Below are positions 57,092-64,000 of a stretch of DNA of 64,000 nt, in pieces. The stretch spans positions 434,001 to 498,000 of the forward strand of contig NZ_JYLF01000001.1 in assembly GCF_001043055.1 (NCBI RefSeq). The letters are read 5' to 3'. Positions within the stretch are counted from its first letter, which is position 1. Each line of letters begins with the position of its first letter. The notes below the pieces were generated by a model. That model was given only the letters and a program-made list of their open reading frames with translations, was not told the DNA's origin and ran no database searches. The stretch comes from Pseudomonas weihenstephanensis (lineage in GTDB: Bacteria; Pseudomonadota; Gammaproteobacteria; Pseudomonadales; Pseudomonadaceae). A program made the position numbers and the translations under genes.

Positions 57092-57718
57092 ATGAATAAA
57101 GTGCTGATCGTGGATGACCATCCCGTGATCCGTCTTGCTGTACGTATGCTCATGGAACGACATGGCTATGAAGTCGTTGCTGAGACGGATAACGGTGTAG
57201 ATGCATTACAACTTGCGCGTGAACATGCGCCAGATATTGTCATTCTGGATATAGGAATACCCAAACTAGACGGGCTCGAGGTTATTGCCCGTCTTTCAAC
57301 ACCCGCATTACCCGTAAAAGTACTGGTATTGACTTCACAGGCTCCCGGGCATTTTTCCATGCGCTGCATGCAGGCGGGAGCTGCGGGGTATGTATGCAAG
57401 CAGCAAGATTTGACCGAGTTGCTGAGTGCAATCAAAGCGGTACTGTCCGGTTACAGTTACTTTCCTAATCAGGCACTGCACTCAGTGCGTACGAGCCTTG
57501 GGAATGCCAGTGAAGCGGATATGGTCAATCGTTTGTCGGGTAGGGAAATGATGGTCTTGCAGCAGTTGGCACGGGGGAAAAGTAACAAGGACATTGCTGA
57601 TGGCATGTTCTTGAGCAATAAAACGGTTAGTACTTACAAAACCCGGCTGTTATTAAAGCTCAATGCGCGCTCGCTTGTTGACCTGATCGAGCTTGCACAG
57701 CGTAATGGCTTGGTGTGA
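57092..57718 (+). CDS. LuxR/NarL-type response regulator (BvgA/EvgA-like)
   Basis: The 208-residue regulator has a receiver domain (KVLIVDDHPVIRLAVRMLM; Asp about 53 in IVILDIGIPKLDG). A C-terminal LuxR helix-turn-helix reads LSGREMMVLQQLARGKSNKDIADGMFLSNKTVSTYKTRLL. GGAA stands 6 bases before the ATG at 57092; a TTG four codons earlier is in frame. No kinase gene is adjacent, so it is an orphan regulator whose partner and targets are unknown. Confidence 0.9.
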   Translation: MNKVLIVDDHPVIRLAVRMLMERHGYEVVAETDNGVDALQLAREHAPDIVILDIGIPKLDGLEVIARLSTPALPVKVLVLTSQAPGHFSMRCMQAGAAGYVCKQQDLTELLSAIKAVLSGYSYFPNQALHSVRTSLGNASEADMVNRLSGREMMVLQQLARGKSNKDIADGMFLSNKTVSTYKTRLLLKLNARSLVDLIELAQRNGLV

Positions 57719-57777
57719 GGGGAATGTGAACGTAGCTTGCCTGTACTGATGTCCCCGTGCGTTGCGGCCTTAAGAAT

Positions 57778-57803
57778 AAAAGCCTCCGAGACAGGAGGCT
57801 TTT
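57778..57803. terminator. bidirectional terminator between the regulator and the PA3496-type gene
   Basis: AAAAGCCTCC pairs with GGAGGCTTTT around six bases. It lies between two convergent genes. Confidence 0.88.
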
Positions 57804-57810
57804 GAGGACG

Positions 57811-57990
57811 TTAAAGGTCGTAGTCATAGTCAGACAGTTGTTTCTTGAGGCGCTTTTCCTCCAGAAGATTGTCTATGGTCCTGCGCTTGGCGAGATTGAT
57901 CTTCGCCACAGGCTCAGGAGAAGGGGTAGGCACGCTATCGTCCAGCTCTTCCAAATCGTCGTCATCCAGTCTTTCTTTGCCAGTGCTCAT
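57811..57990 (-). CDS. PA3496-family small putative envelope integrity protein
   Basis: The 59-residue protein has an acidic start (KERLDDDDLEELDD), a Pro-rich linker and a basic helical end (KINLAKRRTIDNLLEEKRLKKQLSDYDYDL). This matches small proteins named after PA3496, whose neighbour in P. aeruginosa is also nth. Function is unproven. GGAG lies 8 bases before the ATG at 57988-57990. Confidence 0.78.
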   Translation of the reverse strand: MSTGKERLDDDDLEELDDSVPTPSPEPVAKINLAKRRTIDNLLEEKRLKKQLSDYDYDL

Positions 57991-58096
57991 TCTTTTCACT
58001 CCAGGCCAAGACAGCTATTGGCGCCCCTTATAGCGACAAACGCTTCGGGGGTAAAAAAGATTTTCTCAATCGATCAACCCTAAAAGCTTCGATGTT

Positions 58097-58735
58097 TCAA
58101 TCATCGGATGTTTTTTGCTTGAATTCGCATAGGTCTTCTATACGGCAACTGCCGCAACGTGGCTTGCGTGCCTGGCACACATACCTGCCGTGCAGGATCA
58201 GCCAGTGGTGAGCATCCAGCAAATAAGGCTTGGGTACGAATTTCATCAATTGCTTTTCTACCTCCACCACATTTTTTCCAGGAGCGATTCCTGTCCGGTT
58301 GCTGACCCTGAAAATATGCGTGTCCACCGCCATTGTGAGCTGCCTGAAGGCGGTGTTCAGCACGACATTAGCCGTCTTGCGACCTACACCAGGGAGTGCT
58401 TCGAGCTCCTCGCGGGTTTGAGGCACCTGGCTGGCGTGACGTTCGATCAATAAGCGGCAGGCCTCAATCACGTTCTTGGCCTTGCTGTTGTACAGGCCAA
58501 TGGTCTTGATGTAGTGCGACAAACCTTCTATTCCCAGAGCGTAGATGGCTTCTGGGGTATTCGCGACCGGGAACAGCTTGGCCATCGCCTTGTTTACGCT
58601 AACGTCCGTTGCTTGGGCTGACAAAATCACGGCGATCAATAGTTCGAAAGCCGATGTGTAGGCCAGTTCTGTCTTGGGCTCGGGGTTGTCTTCGTGAAAT
58701 CGACGAAATATTTCAAGGCGCTTAGCGGCGTTCAT
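58097..58735 (-). CDS. nth: endonuclease III
   Basis: The 212-residue base-excision glycosylase/AP lyase has the helix-hairpin-helix LPGVGRKTANVVLN with the catalytic Lys. The catalytic Asp is in VDTHIFRVSNRTG, and the 4Fe-4S motif C-x6-C-x2-C-x5-C is near the end (CQARKPRCGSC, then RIEDLC). It removes oxidised pyrimidines. It follows the rnfB-like gene after 67 bp on the same strand and is probably co-transcribed. Confidence 0.96.
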   Translation of the reverse strand: MNAAKRLEIFRRFHEDNPEPKTELAYTSAFELLIAVILSAQATDVSVNKAMAKLFPVANTPEAIYALGIEGLSHYIKTIGLYNSKAKNVIEACRLLIERHASQVPQTREELEALPGVGRKTANVVLNTAFRQLTMAVDTHIFRVSNRTGIAPGKNVVEVEKQLMKFVPKPYLLDAHHWLILHGRYVCQARKPRCGSCRIEDLCEFKQKTSDD

Positions 58736-58802
58736 GAGTAAAAAGGTTCCCGATGTGCAGTGTTAAGGGCCTTGAGAGTAAGTAGGTGCAAAGCCTGATA
58801 TT

Positions 58803-59786
58803 TCAAGCTTTGACTACGTCTAGCGCGGCCAGAGTCGATTCTGCATGAGTGACTGCTTCGTTCAGTGAAGTGAGTTGCTCACTCGGCAATGCCTGGTTAA
58901 TGGCTTTTTTCAGTTCTGCGCGACGCAAAGCAAGCTGGATTTTTGCACGCTTAACATCGGCGCCGGGCGCTAAGGGAGCATTACTCGATAGCTCTGGACG
59001 CTGCTCGAGCTGAGCCAATGCCTGTTCTGCACGTTCGAATTGCGCTTGAAGCTGGATCAACTGGGATTGCTGTGGTGCAGTTGGCGGGTGACCAAATGCT
59101 TTAAGCGATTTGTGAAGTTGGGCGCGGGCCATCGCAAGGGTGACTTTGGCCTTTTTAAGGGCTGCATCGTTAAGTGATGCTGATGGGGTTGACGGGTTGT
59201 GCGCAACTTCAGTAGATGTACGAGTGTGCTGAGTGCGAGCGATTCGTTGTGATTGCTTGATTTGCTCCTCAAGACTCAGGCGCGTCATGCGCTGCTCATA
59301 GCGTTGTCGAGCGTGATCGCGCTTGCGCGTACGTGCGTGATACTGGGCTGTTCCATGAGCAAATCCGCTTACCACCGGGATCACATCGTCAGGTAGCGGA
59401 CGCATTTCAATGCAGTCGACAGGGCAGGGGGCTACGCACAAGTCGCATCCCGTGCATTCATCCACTATCACGGTGTGCATGAGCTTGGCGGCACCCAGAA
59501 TGGCGTCTACCGGGCAAGCTTGAATACACTTTGTACAGCCGATGCATTCGGCCTCGCGAATAAAGGCGATTTGTGCCGGTGCCGTGCCGCGCTCGGTGTC
59601 CAGTGCAATGACGGGTATTTTCAATAATGTGGCAAGCGTACCAATGGTTTCATCTGCACCAGGCGGGCATTTATTAATCGCTTCGCCTTGAGCAATACCC
59701 TGCGCGTAGGGTTTACAGCCGGGATGGCCGCATTTTCCGCATTGGGTTTGTGGCAATAAAGCATCAATCTGTTGAATCAGGCTCAT
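58803..59786 (-). CDS. rnfB: solitary RnfB/RsxB-like iron-sulfur protein without membrane anchor
   Basis: The 327-residue protein has an RnfB Fe-S domain at its very start ([20 protein letters not shown], with a fourth Cys near 40). Two 4Fe-4S ferredoxin motifs follow ([12 protein letters not shown] and [12 protein letters not shown]). The last 170 residues are a helical Lys/Gln/Ala-rich extension with two similar blocks ([17 protein letters not shown] and [17 protein letters not shown]). E. coli RsxB begins with a membrane helix, which is missing here. The other rnf genes, which I recall lying next to rnfB and before nth in P. aeruginosa, are absent. It may reduce SoxR or nearby Fe-S enzymes such as Nth as a soluble carrier; this is inference. 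Confidence 0.85.
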   Translation of the reverse strand: MSLIQQIDALLPQTQCGKCGHPGCKPYAQGIAQGEAINKCPPGADETIGTLATLLKIPVIALDTERGTAPAQIAFIREAECIGCTKCIQACPVDAILGAAKLMHTVIVDECTGCDLCVAPCPVDCIEMRPLPDDVIPVVSGFAHGTAQYHARTRKRDHARQRYEQRMTRLSLEEQIKQSQRIARTQHTRTSTEVAHNPSTPSASLNDAALKKAKVTLAMARAQLHKSLKAFGHPPTAPQQSQLIQLQAQFERAEQALAQLEQRPELSSNAPLAPGADVKRAKIQLALRRAELKKAINQALPSEQLTSLNEAVTHAESTLAALDVVKA

Positions 59787-60000
59787 GGTGTTTTATGTCC
59801 AGCGACAGCAGGCCGCCCCCAAGCGCTATTCATCCGGCGCGGTGGTTGAAATGGGCTGGCGATAACGCGTGAATGTCAGATCAGTCATGCTCAATACGGT
59901 TAAGTGAGCGTGGCTGATTATCCGACAAGGCAGGAAGGGCGGCTACTGATGAACGTCCGCCAACGGCCTGTAAGCCGTTAGCGGGTGTGTGTGGCAAGTA

Positions 60001-62052
60001 TTATTTGATGCGCTGGCCTGGCTTTGCGCCGCTATCGGGGCTCAGCAGGTAAATTTCTTCGCCCCCAGGACCGGCGGCCATCACCATGCCTTCAGAGATG
60101 CCAAAGCGCATTTTGCGCGGCTTCAAGTTGGCAATCATCATGGTCAAACGGCCTTCAAGCTCTGCCGGGTTTGGGTAGGCGCTTTTGATGCCGGAGAACA
60201 CATTGCGCTGTTCATCGCCGATGTCCAATGTCAGGCGCAAGAGTTTGTCAGCGCCCTCCACGGCTTCAGCTTTGAGAATCAGCGCGACGCGCAGGTCTAC
60301 GGCGGCAAATGCATCAAACTCAATCTCGTCCGCCAGCGGCTCTTTTACCAGCTCACCGTTGCCTTTAGGCTTGGCAGCCCCCGTATCGGTCTGGCTAGCA
60401 ATCAGGTCTTCTTTAGAGGCGTCAGTCATGGCTTGAACTTTTACCGGGTCAATGCGGGTCATTAGCGGCTTGAATGCATTCAACTGATGATTGTTGAGTA
60501 GCGTGTGGTGGTCAGCCCATGTCAGAGGCTCGACATTAAGAAATGCCTCGGCATCTGCTGCGAGCACGGGCAACACGGGCTTGAGGAAAATGATCAGTTG
60601 GCGGAACAGGTTGATGCCCAAGGCACAGACCGCCTGCACTTCGTCCTGTTTCCCTTCTTGTTTGGCCATTGCCCAAGGCGCTTTCTCGGCAATCCAGGCG
60701 TTGGCACGGTCGGCTAGCGCCATGATCTCACGCATGGCGCGCGCGAAGTCACGGGCTTCGTACGCTTGCGCAATGCTTGGTTCGGCAGCGAGAAACGCTT
60801 CAGTCAGCTCAGGTGCTGCGTTCCCCTCAACCATGACGCCCGCATTGCCTTTGTGGATGAATCCTGCACAACGGCTGGCAATGTTGACCACTTTGCCGAT
60901 CAGGTCCGAGTTAACCTTCTGCACGAAATCTTCAAGGTTAAGGTCCAGGTCATCGACGCCGCGACCCAGTTTGGACGCGTAGTAGTAGCGCAGGTATTCA
61001 GGCGCCAAATGATCCAGGTACGTGCGGGCCTTGATAAAGGTACCGCGGGATTTGGACATCTTTTGACCGTTAACGGTCAGGTAGCCGTGCACGTTGATGG
61101 CAGTCGGCTTGCGATAGCCTGCGCCTTCGAGCATGGCGGGCCAGAACAACGCGTGGAAGTTCACGATGTCCTTGCCGATGAAGTGGTACAGCTCGGTGGT
61201 GGAGTCTTTGGCCCAGTACGCGTCAAAATCCAGGTCTGGACGACGCGAGCAGAGGTTTTTGAAACTGGCCATGTAGCCGATCGGTGCATCCAGCCACACA
61301 TAGAAGTACTTGCCCGGTTCGTCCGGGATTTCAAAGCCGAAGTACGGTGCATCGCGGGAAATGTCCCACTGTTGAAGCCCAGCATCCAGCCATTCGGCGA
61401 TTTTGTTCGCTACCGCATCTTGCAGTGCGCCGCTGCGCGTCCAGCTCTTGAGCATGGCGTCGAAGTCGGGCAGCTTGAAGAAGAAATGCTGCGAATCCTT
61501 CAATACCGGGGTGGCGCCAGAAATGGCCGACTTGGGGTTCTTCAGATCGGTGGGGGCGTAAGTGGCGCCACATTTTTCGCAGTTATCGCCGTATTGATCT
61601 TCAGTGCCGCATTTCGGGCAGGTGCCCTTGATGAAGCGGTCGGCCAGGAACATTTTCTTTTCCGGATCGAAATACTGGGTGATCGAGCGAGTTGCAATGT
61701 GGCCAGCTTCGCGCAACTTGATATAGATCGCACTCGACAGCTCGCGGTTTTCTTCGGCGTGGGTCGAATGGAAATTATCAAAGTCGACATGAAAGTCAGC
61801 AAAGTCGGCGCAGTGTTCAGCCTGGACATTGGCGATCAGTTGCTCTGGCGTGATGCCTTCTTTTTCGGCGCGCAACATGATTGCCGAGCCGTGAGCGTCG
61901 TCTGCGCAGACGTAAGTGCATTGATTGCCGCGTTGCTTCTGGAAGCGCACCCACATATCAGTCTGGATGTACTCAAGCATATGGCCAAGGTGGATTGAAC
62001 CATTGGCATAGGGCAGGGCGCTGGTGACGAGGATCTTGCGTGGCTCGGACAT
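60001..62052 (-). CDS. metG: methionyl-tRNA synthetase
   Basis: The 683-residue class-I synthetase has the HIGH-type motif [10 protein letters not shown], a zinc knuckle ([17 protein letters not shown]) and KMSKS. A C-terminal tRNA-binding OB domain (about 575-683) makes dimers. It charges methionine on initiator and elongator tRNA. It is divergent from apbC. Confidence 0.97.
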   Translation of the reverse strand: MSEPRKILVTSALPYANGSIHLGHMLEYIQTDMWVRFQKQRGNQCTYVCADDAHGSAIMLRAEKEGITPEQLIANVQAEHCADFADFHVDFDNFHSTHAEENRELSSAIYIKLREAGHIATRSITQYFDPEKKMFLADRFIKGTCPKCGTEDQYGDNCEKCGATYAPTDLKNPKSAISGATPVLKDSQHFFFKLPDFDAMLKSWTRSGALQDAVANKIAEWLDAGLQQWDISRDAPYFGFEIPDEPGKYFYVWLDAPIGYMASFKNLCSRRPDLDFDAYWAKDSTTELYHFIGKDIVNFHALFWPAMLEGAGYRKPTAINVHGYLTVNGQKMSKSRGTFIKARTYLDHLAPEYLRYYYASKLGRGVDDLDLNLEDFVQKVNSDLIGKVVNIASRCAGFIHKGNAGVMVEGNAAPELTEAFLAAEPSIAQAYEARDFARAMREIMALADRANAWIAEKAPWAMAKQEGKQDEVQAVCALGINLFRQLIIFLKPVLPVLAADAEAFLNVEPLTWADHHTLLNNHQLNAFKPLMTRIDPVKVQAMTDASKEDLIASQTDTGAAKPKGNGELVKEPLADEIEFDAFAAVDLRVALILKAEAVEGADKLLRLTLDIGDEQRNVFSGIKSAYPNPAELEGRLTMMIANLKPRKMRFGISEGMVMAAGPGGEEIYLLSPDSGAKPGQRIK

Positions 62053-62226
62053 GGGGCTCGGCTACTTGATGAGACGGTGGTCGGCCACTATAAAGCGCCG
62101 GGCAATTTATTTCACCCCGTGGGCGCGTATCAGTTGGCATAGGGTGTTTTTAAAAGCCTGCGTCCACCGCTTTAGAAGGGTTAGGATAGCGGCCTGTTTT
62201 GTTCAGACCTATTTAGGGAGTTGCCC

Positions 62227-63321
62227 ATGAGCGCCGTCAATCGCGCAGCGGTGGAGGCTGTACTTCGCCAATACACTGACCCTTATTTGAATCAGGACCC
62301 GGTCAGTGCCGGATGTGTACGGCACATTGCTGTTCAAGGTGATCGCGTCAATGTCCAGCTTGAGCTGGGTTATGCCGCAGGTTTGTTCAAGAAAGGCTGG
62401 GCGCAAATGCTGCAACTGGCCATCGAGAATATGGACGGTGTCGCAACGGCCAGCGTTGAGATCAGCTGTGTGATTGCTGCGCACAAGGCACAAGCGCAAA
62501 TCCCGGGTTTGGCCAATGTGAAGAACATAGTGGCAGTGGCCTCGGGCAAGGGCGGAGTCGGCAAATCGACCACCGCGGCCAACCTTGCGCTTGCGCTTTC
62601 GCGTGAAGGTGCGCGGGTCGGAATCCTGGATGCTGACATCTATGGTCCGAGTCAGGGCGTGATGTTCGGTATTGCCGAGGGCACTCGCCCCAAAATCCGT
62701 GACCAGAAGTGGTTTGTGCCCATTGAAGCCCATGGCGTTGAAGTGATGTCGATGGCTTTCTTGACCGACGACAACACGCCGATGGTGTGGCGCGGCCCGA
62801 TGGTGTCCGGGGCACTGTTGCAGTTGGTGACACAGACCGCCTGGAATGATTTGGACTATCTGGTCATCGACATGCCGCCCGGCACCGGGGATATCCAGTT
62901 GACGTTAGCGCAAAAAGTCCCGGTCACCGGGTCTGTTATCGTCACTACGCCGCAGGATCTGGCGTTGCTGGATGCTCGCAAGGGCGTCGAAATGTTCCGC
63001 AAGGTCAACATCCCTGTGCTGGGTGTTGTCGAGAATATGGCGATCCATATCTGCTCCAATTGCGGTCACGCAGAGCATCTGTTTGGCGAGGGGGGGGGTG
63101 AAAAGCTGGCGACTCAATATGGTGTTGAGGTTTTGGCGTCATTGCCTTTGTCGATGAGCATCCGCGAGCAAGCGGACAGTGGTAAGCCGACGGCGATCGC
63201 AGAACCTGACAGCCAGATTGCGATGATCTATCAGGAGCTGGCCCGCCACGTGGGCGCGCGCATTGTCCTGCATGAAGCGACGTCACAGGCCATGCCGACG
63301 ATTACCTCCAGCGACGATTGA
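62227..63321 (+). CDS. apbC: Mrp/ApbC iron-sulfur cluster carrier ATPase
   Basis: The 364-residue protein has an N-terminal MIP18-like domain, the deviant Walker A GKGGVGKSTTAANLALAL, DADIYGPSQG and the cluster-binding CxxC (HICSNCGH). It moves Fe-S clusters to target proteins. GGGAG lies 6 bases before the ATG at 62227. A strong terminator follows. Confidence 0.95.
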   Translation: MSAVNRAAVEAVLRQYTDPYLNQDPVSAGCVRHIAVQGDRVNVQLELGYAAGLFKKGWAQMLQLAIENMDGVATASVEISCVIAAHKAQAQIPGLANVKNIVAVASGKGGVGKSTTAANLALALSREGARVGILDADIYGPSQGVMFGIAEGTRPKIRDQKWFVPIEAHGVEVMSMAFLTDDNTPMVWRGPMVSGALLQLVTQTAWNDLDYLVIDMPPGTGDIQLTLAQKVPVTGSVIVTTPQDLALLDARKGVEMFRKVNIPVLGVVENMAIHICSNCGHAEHLFGEGGGEKLATQYGVEVLASLPLSMSIREQADSGKPTAIAEPDSQIAMIYQELARHVGARIVLHEATSQAMPTITSSDD

Positions 63322-63434
63322 TGCTGAGGTAAGGGGTTGTTCTTTCTCGCGATGTTGTCCGTCTGGATTCAAAAGGCGGACTTGAAGGCATTGCGAGACA
63401 GGCTCAAGCTTTGAGGTTCGTTTTTGCGGGCATA

Positions 63435-63466
63435 AAAAAACCCCGCTTTTGAGGGCGGGGTTTTTT
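63435..63466. terminator. bidirectional terminator between apbC and the cold-shock gene
   Basis: AAAAAACCCCGC pairs with GCGGGGTTTTTT around eight bases, with T runs on both strands. Confidence 0.94.
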
Positions 63467-63482
63467 ACTGGATCAGTACAAG

Positions 63483-63692
63483 TTAGATAACTTGTACTTC
63501 CTCAGCTTGCATGCCTTTCTGACCGCGAGTAGCGATGAAAGAAACCTGTTGGCCTTCTTTCAGGCTCTTGAAGCCGTCGGATTGGATTGCTTTGAAGTGA
63601 ACAAACAGGTCGTCACCGGATTGTGGAGTGATGAAGCCGAAGCCTTTTTCATCGTTGAACCACTTAACGGTACCAGTTTGGCGATTAGACAT
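63483..63692 (-). CDS. cold-shock domain protein CspA family
   Basis: The 69-residue protein is a single cold-shock OB fold with RNP1 KGFGFI and RNP2 LFVHF, beginning [15 protein letters not shown]. It binds single-stranded RNA and DNA as a chaperone. AAGGAG lies before the ATG. Which of the several Pseudomonas Csp/Cap paralogues it is cannot be settled. Confidence 0.95.
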   Translation of the reverse strand: MSNRQTGTVKWFNDEKGFGFITPQSGDDLFVHFKAIQSDGFKSLKEGQQVSFIATRGQKGMQAEEVQVI

Positions 63693-64000
63693 GGTGTAAC
63701 TCCTTGAACAAAGATAACTGCGACGCAGGAAAAGCCCTGGCCGAGACTGAGTGCAAAGAGCAGGAAAAATTCTTGGAGATGGTTGGATCGAAATTCAACA
63801 TCGTGTAGAGATTCTCAGTGACACAAGCAGCACAGTGGCGCCACCTTAACCCTTTTTCAGGAACGTGCAAAGGGTCTTTGCAAAGGTTTCTCTAAAAACG
63901 TGACTGACGGTTGGCCTGAAGGCCCGTATTCACGGCGCTCGGGGCTATTTTTAATAAATCTGTTCCAGTTTTTTGAACCTGGCCCCGCGCCCCGGTAAGA
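63693..64000 (-). promoter_or_regulatory. upstream region of the cold-shock gene, no other gene seen
   Basis: About 300 bases upstream of the csp ATG hold no credible gene. Cold-shock messages usually have a long structured leader, which this could supply, but I could not point to a clear cold box. The region runs to the window edge. Confidence 0.4.

Noticed and set aside
60766..61998. 410-codon open frame opposite metG
   Set aside because: Antisense shadow of a conserved synthetase.

Overview
The window is a 64-kb piece of a Pseudomonas chromosome. No rRNA, tRNA, CRISPR array or complete insertion sequence was seen. Nearly every gene has a recognisable Pseudomonas counterpart: gcd with an OprB porin, the aat/aau acidic amino acid system, glpFKRD, and an argF-grxD-bfr-bfd-rnt-pyrC-motY-argG-nth-metG-apbC block in the order I remember from P. 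aeruginosa PAO1. Intergenic palindromes with CTGCGATC/GATCGCAG cores and CTGTAGGCG ends resemble repeats of the P. fluorescens group, so a fluorescens-lineage species is my best guess. Species cannot be fixed from this.

Layout. 1-1903: start of glucose dehydrogenase (gcd, cut by the window edge) and an OprB porin. 2114-5374: a compact accessory cluster, isonitrile synthase (IsnA/PvcA) - Fe(II)/2-oxoglutarate oxygenase (IsnB/PvcB) - family-1 glycosyltransferase. This gene set matches the rhabduscin type of isonitrile glycoside pathway and is the most interesting system here. 5554-7590: ZnuD-like zinc TonB receptor behind a Zur box. 7812-10204: VF530 and Pr6Pr genes, then a yqjI-yqjH metal/iron pair behind a perfect 20-bp palindrome. 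10483-16558: divergent bifunctional-PBP-like gene, amino acid permease, opgC. 16595-16748: a non-coding giant inverted repeat. 16880-22249: hypothetical gene, a frameshifted ABM monooxygenase, FMN glutamate-synthase-like protein, zinc-free ribosomal protein L31, and a NUDIX-LysE-GNAT operon. 22318-25655: metR/metE divergent pair. 25748-28896: sigma-54 response regulator and kinase. 29097-32039: overlapping HAD phosphatase-aminotransferase-hydrolase operon of unknown product.

33048-40223: acidic amino acid uptake. AauS/AauR sense and activate, AatJQMP transports. A GG-N10-GC sigma-54 promoter and two AauR-type palindromes spaced 32 bp apart lie upstream of aatJ. 40291-45568: glycerol catabolism (glpF, glpK, glpR, glpD) with GlpR-like operators. 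45823-55214: ybaK, an argF-ABC ATPase pair, monothiol glutaredoxin, bacterioferritin and its ferredoxin with a Fur box, peroxiredoxin, rnt-pyrC, motY, argG. argF and argG both have ArgR-type direct repeats with a 21-bp period. 55284-57091: AT-rich stretch with one unknown membrane protein and about 1 kb of apparently non-coding DNA. 57092-64000: LuxR-type response regulator, small envelope protein, nth, a solitary membrane-anchor-less RnfB, metG, apbC and a cold-shock protein.

Regulatory themes are metal and carbon/nitrogen economy: Zur (TonB receptor, possibly L31), Fur (bfd), YqjI-type repressor (yqjH), ArgR, MetR, GlpR and sigma-54/AauR. All operator calls are pattern matches made by eye.
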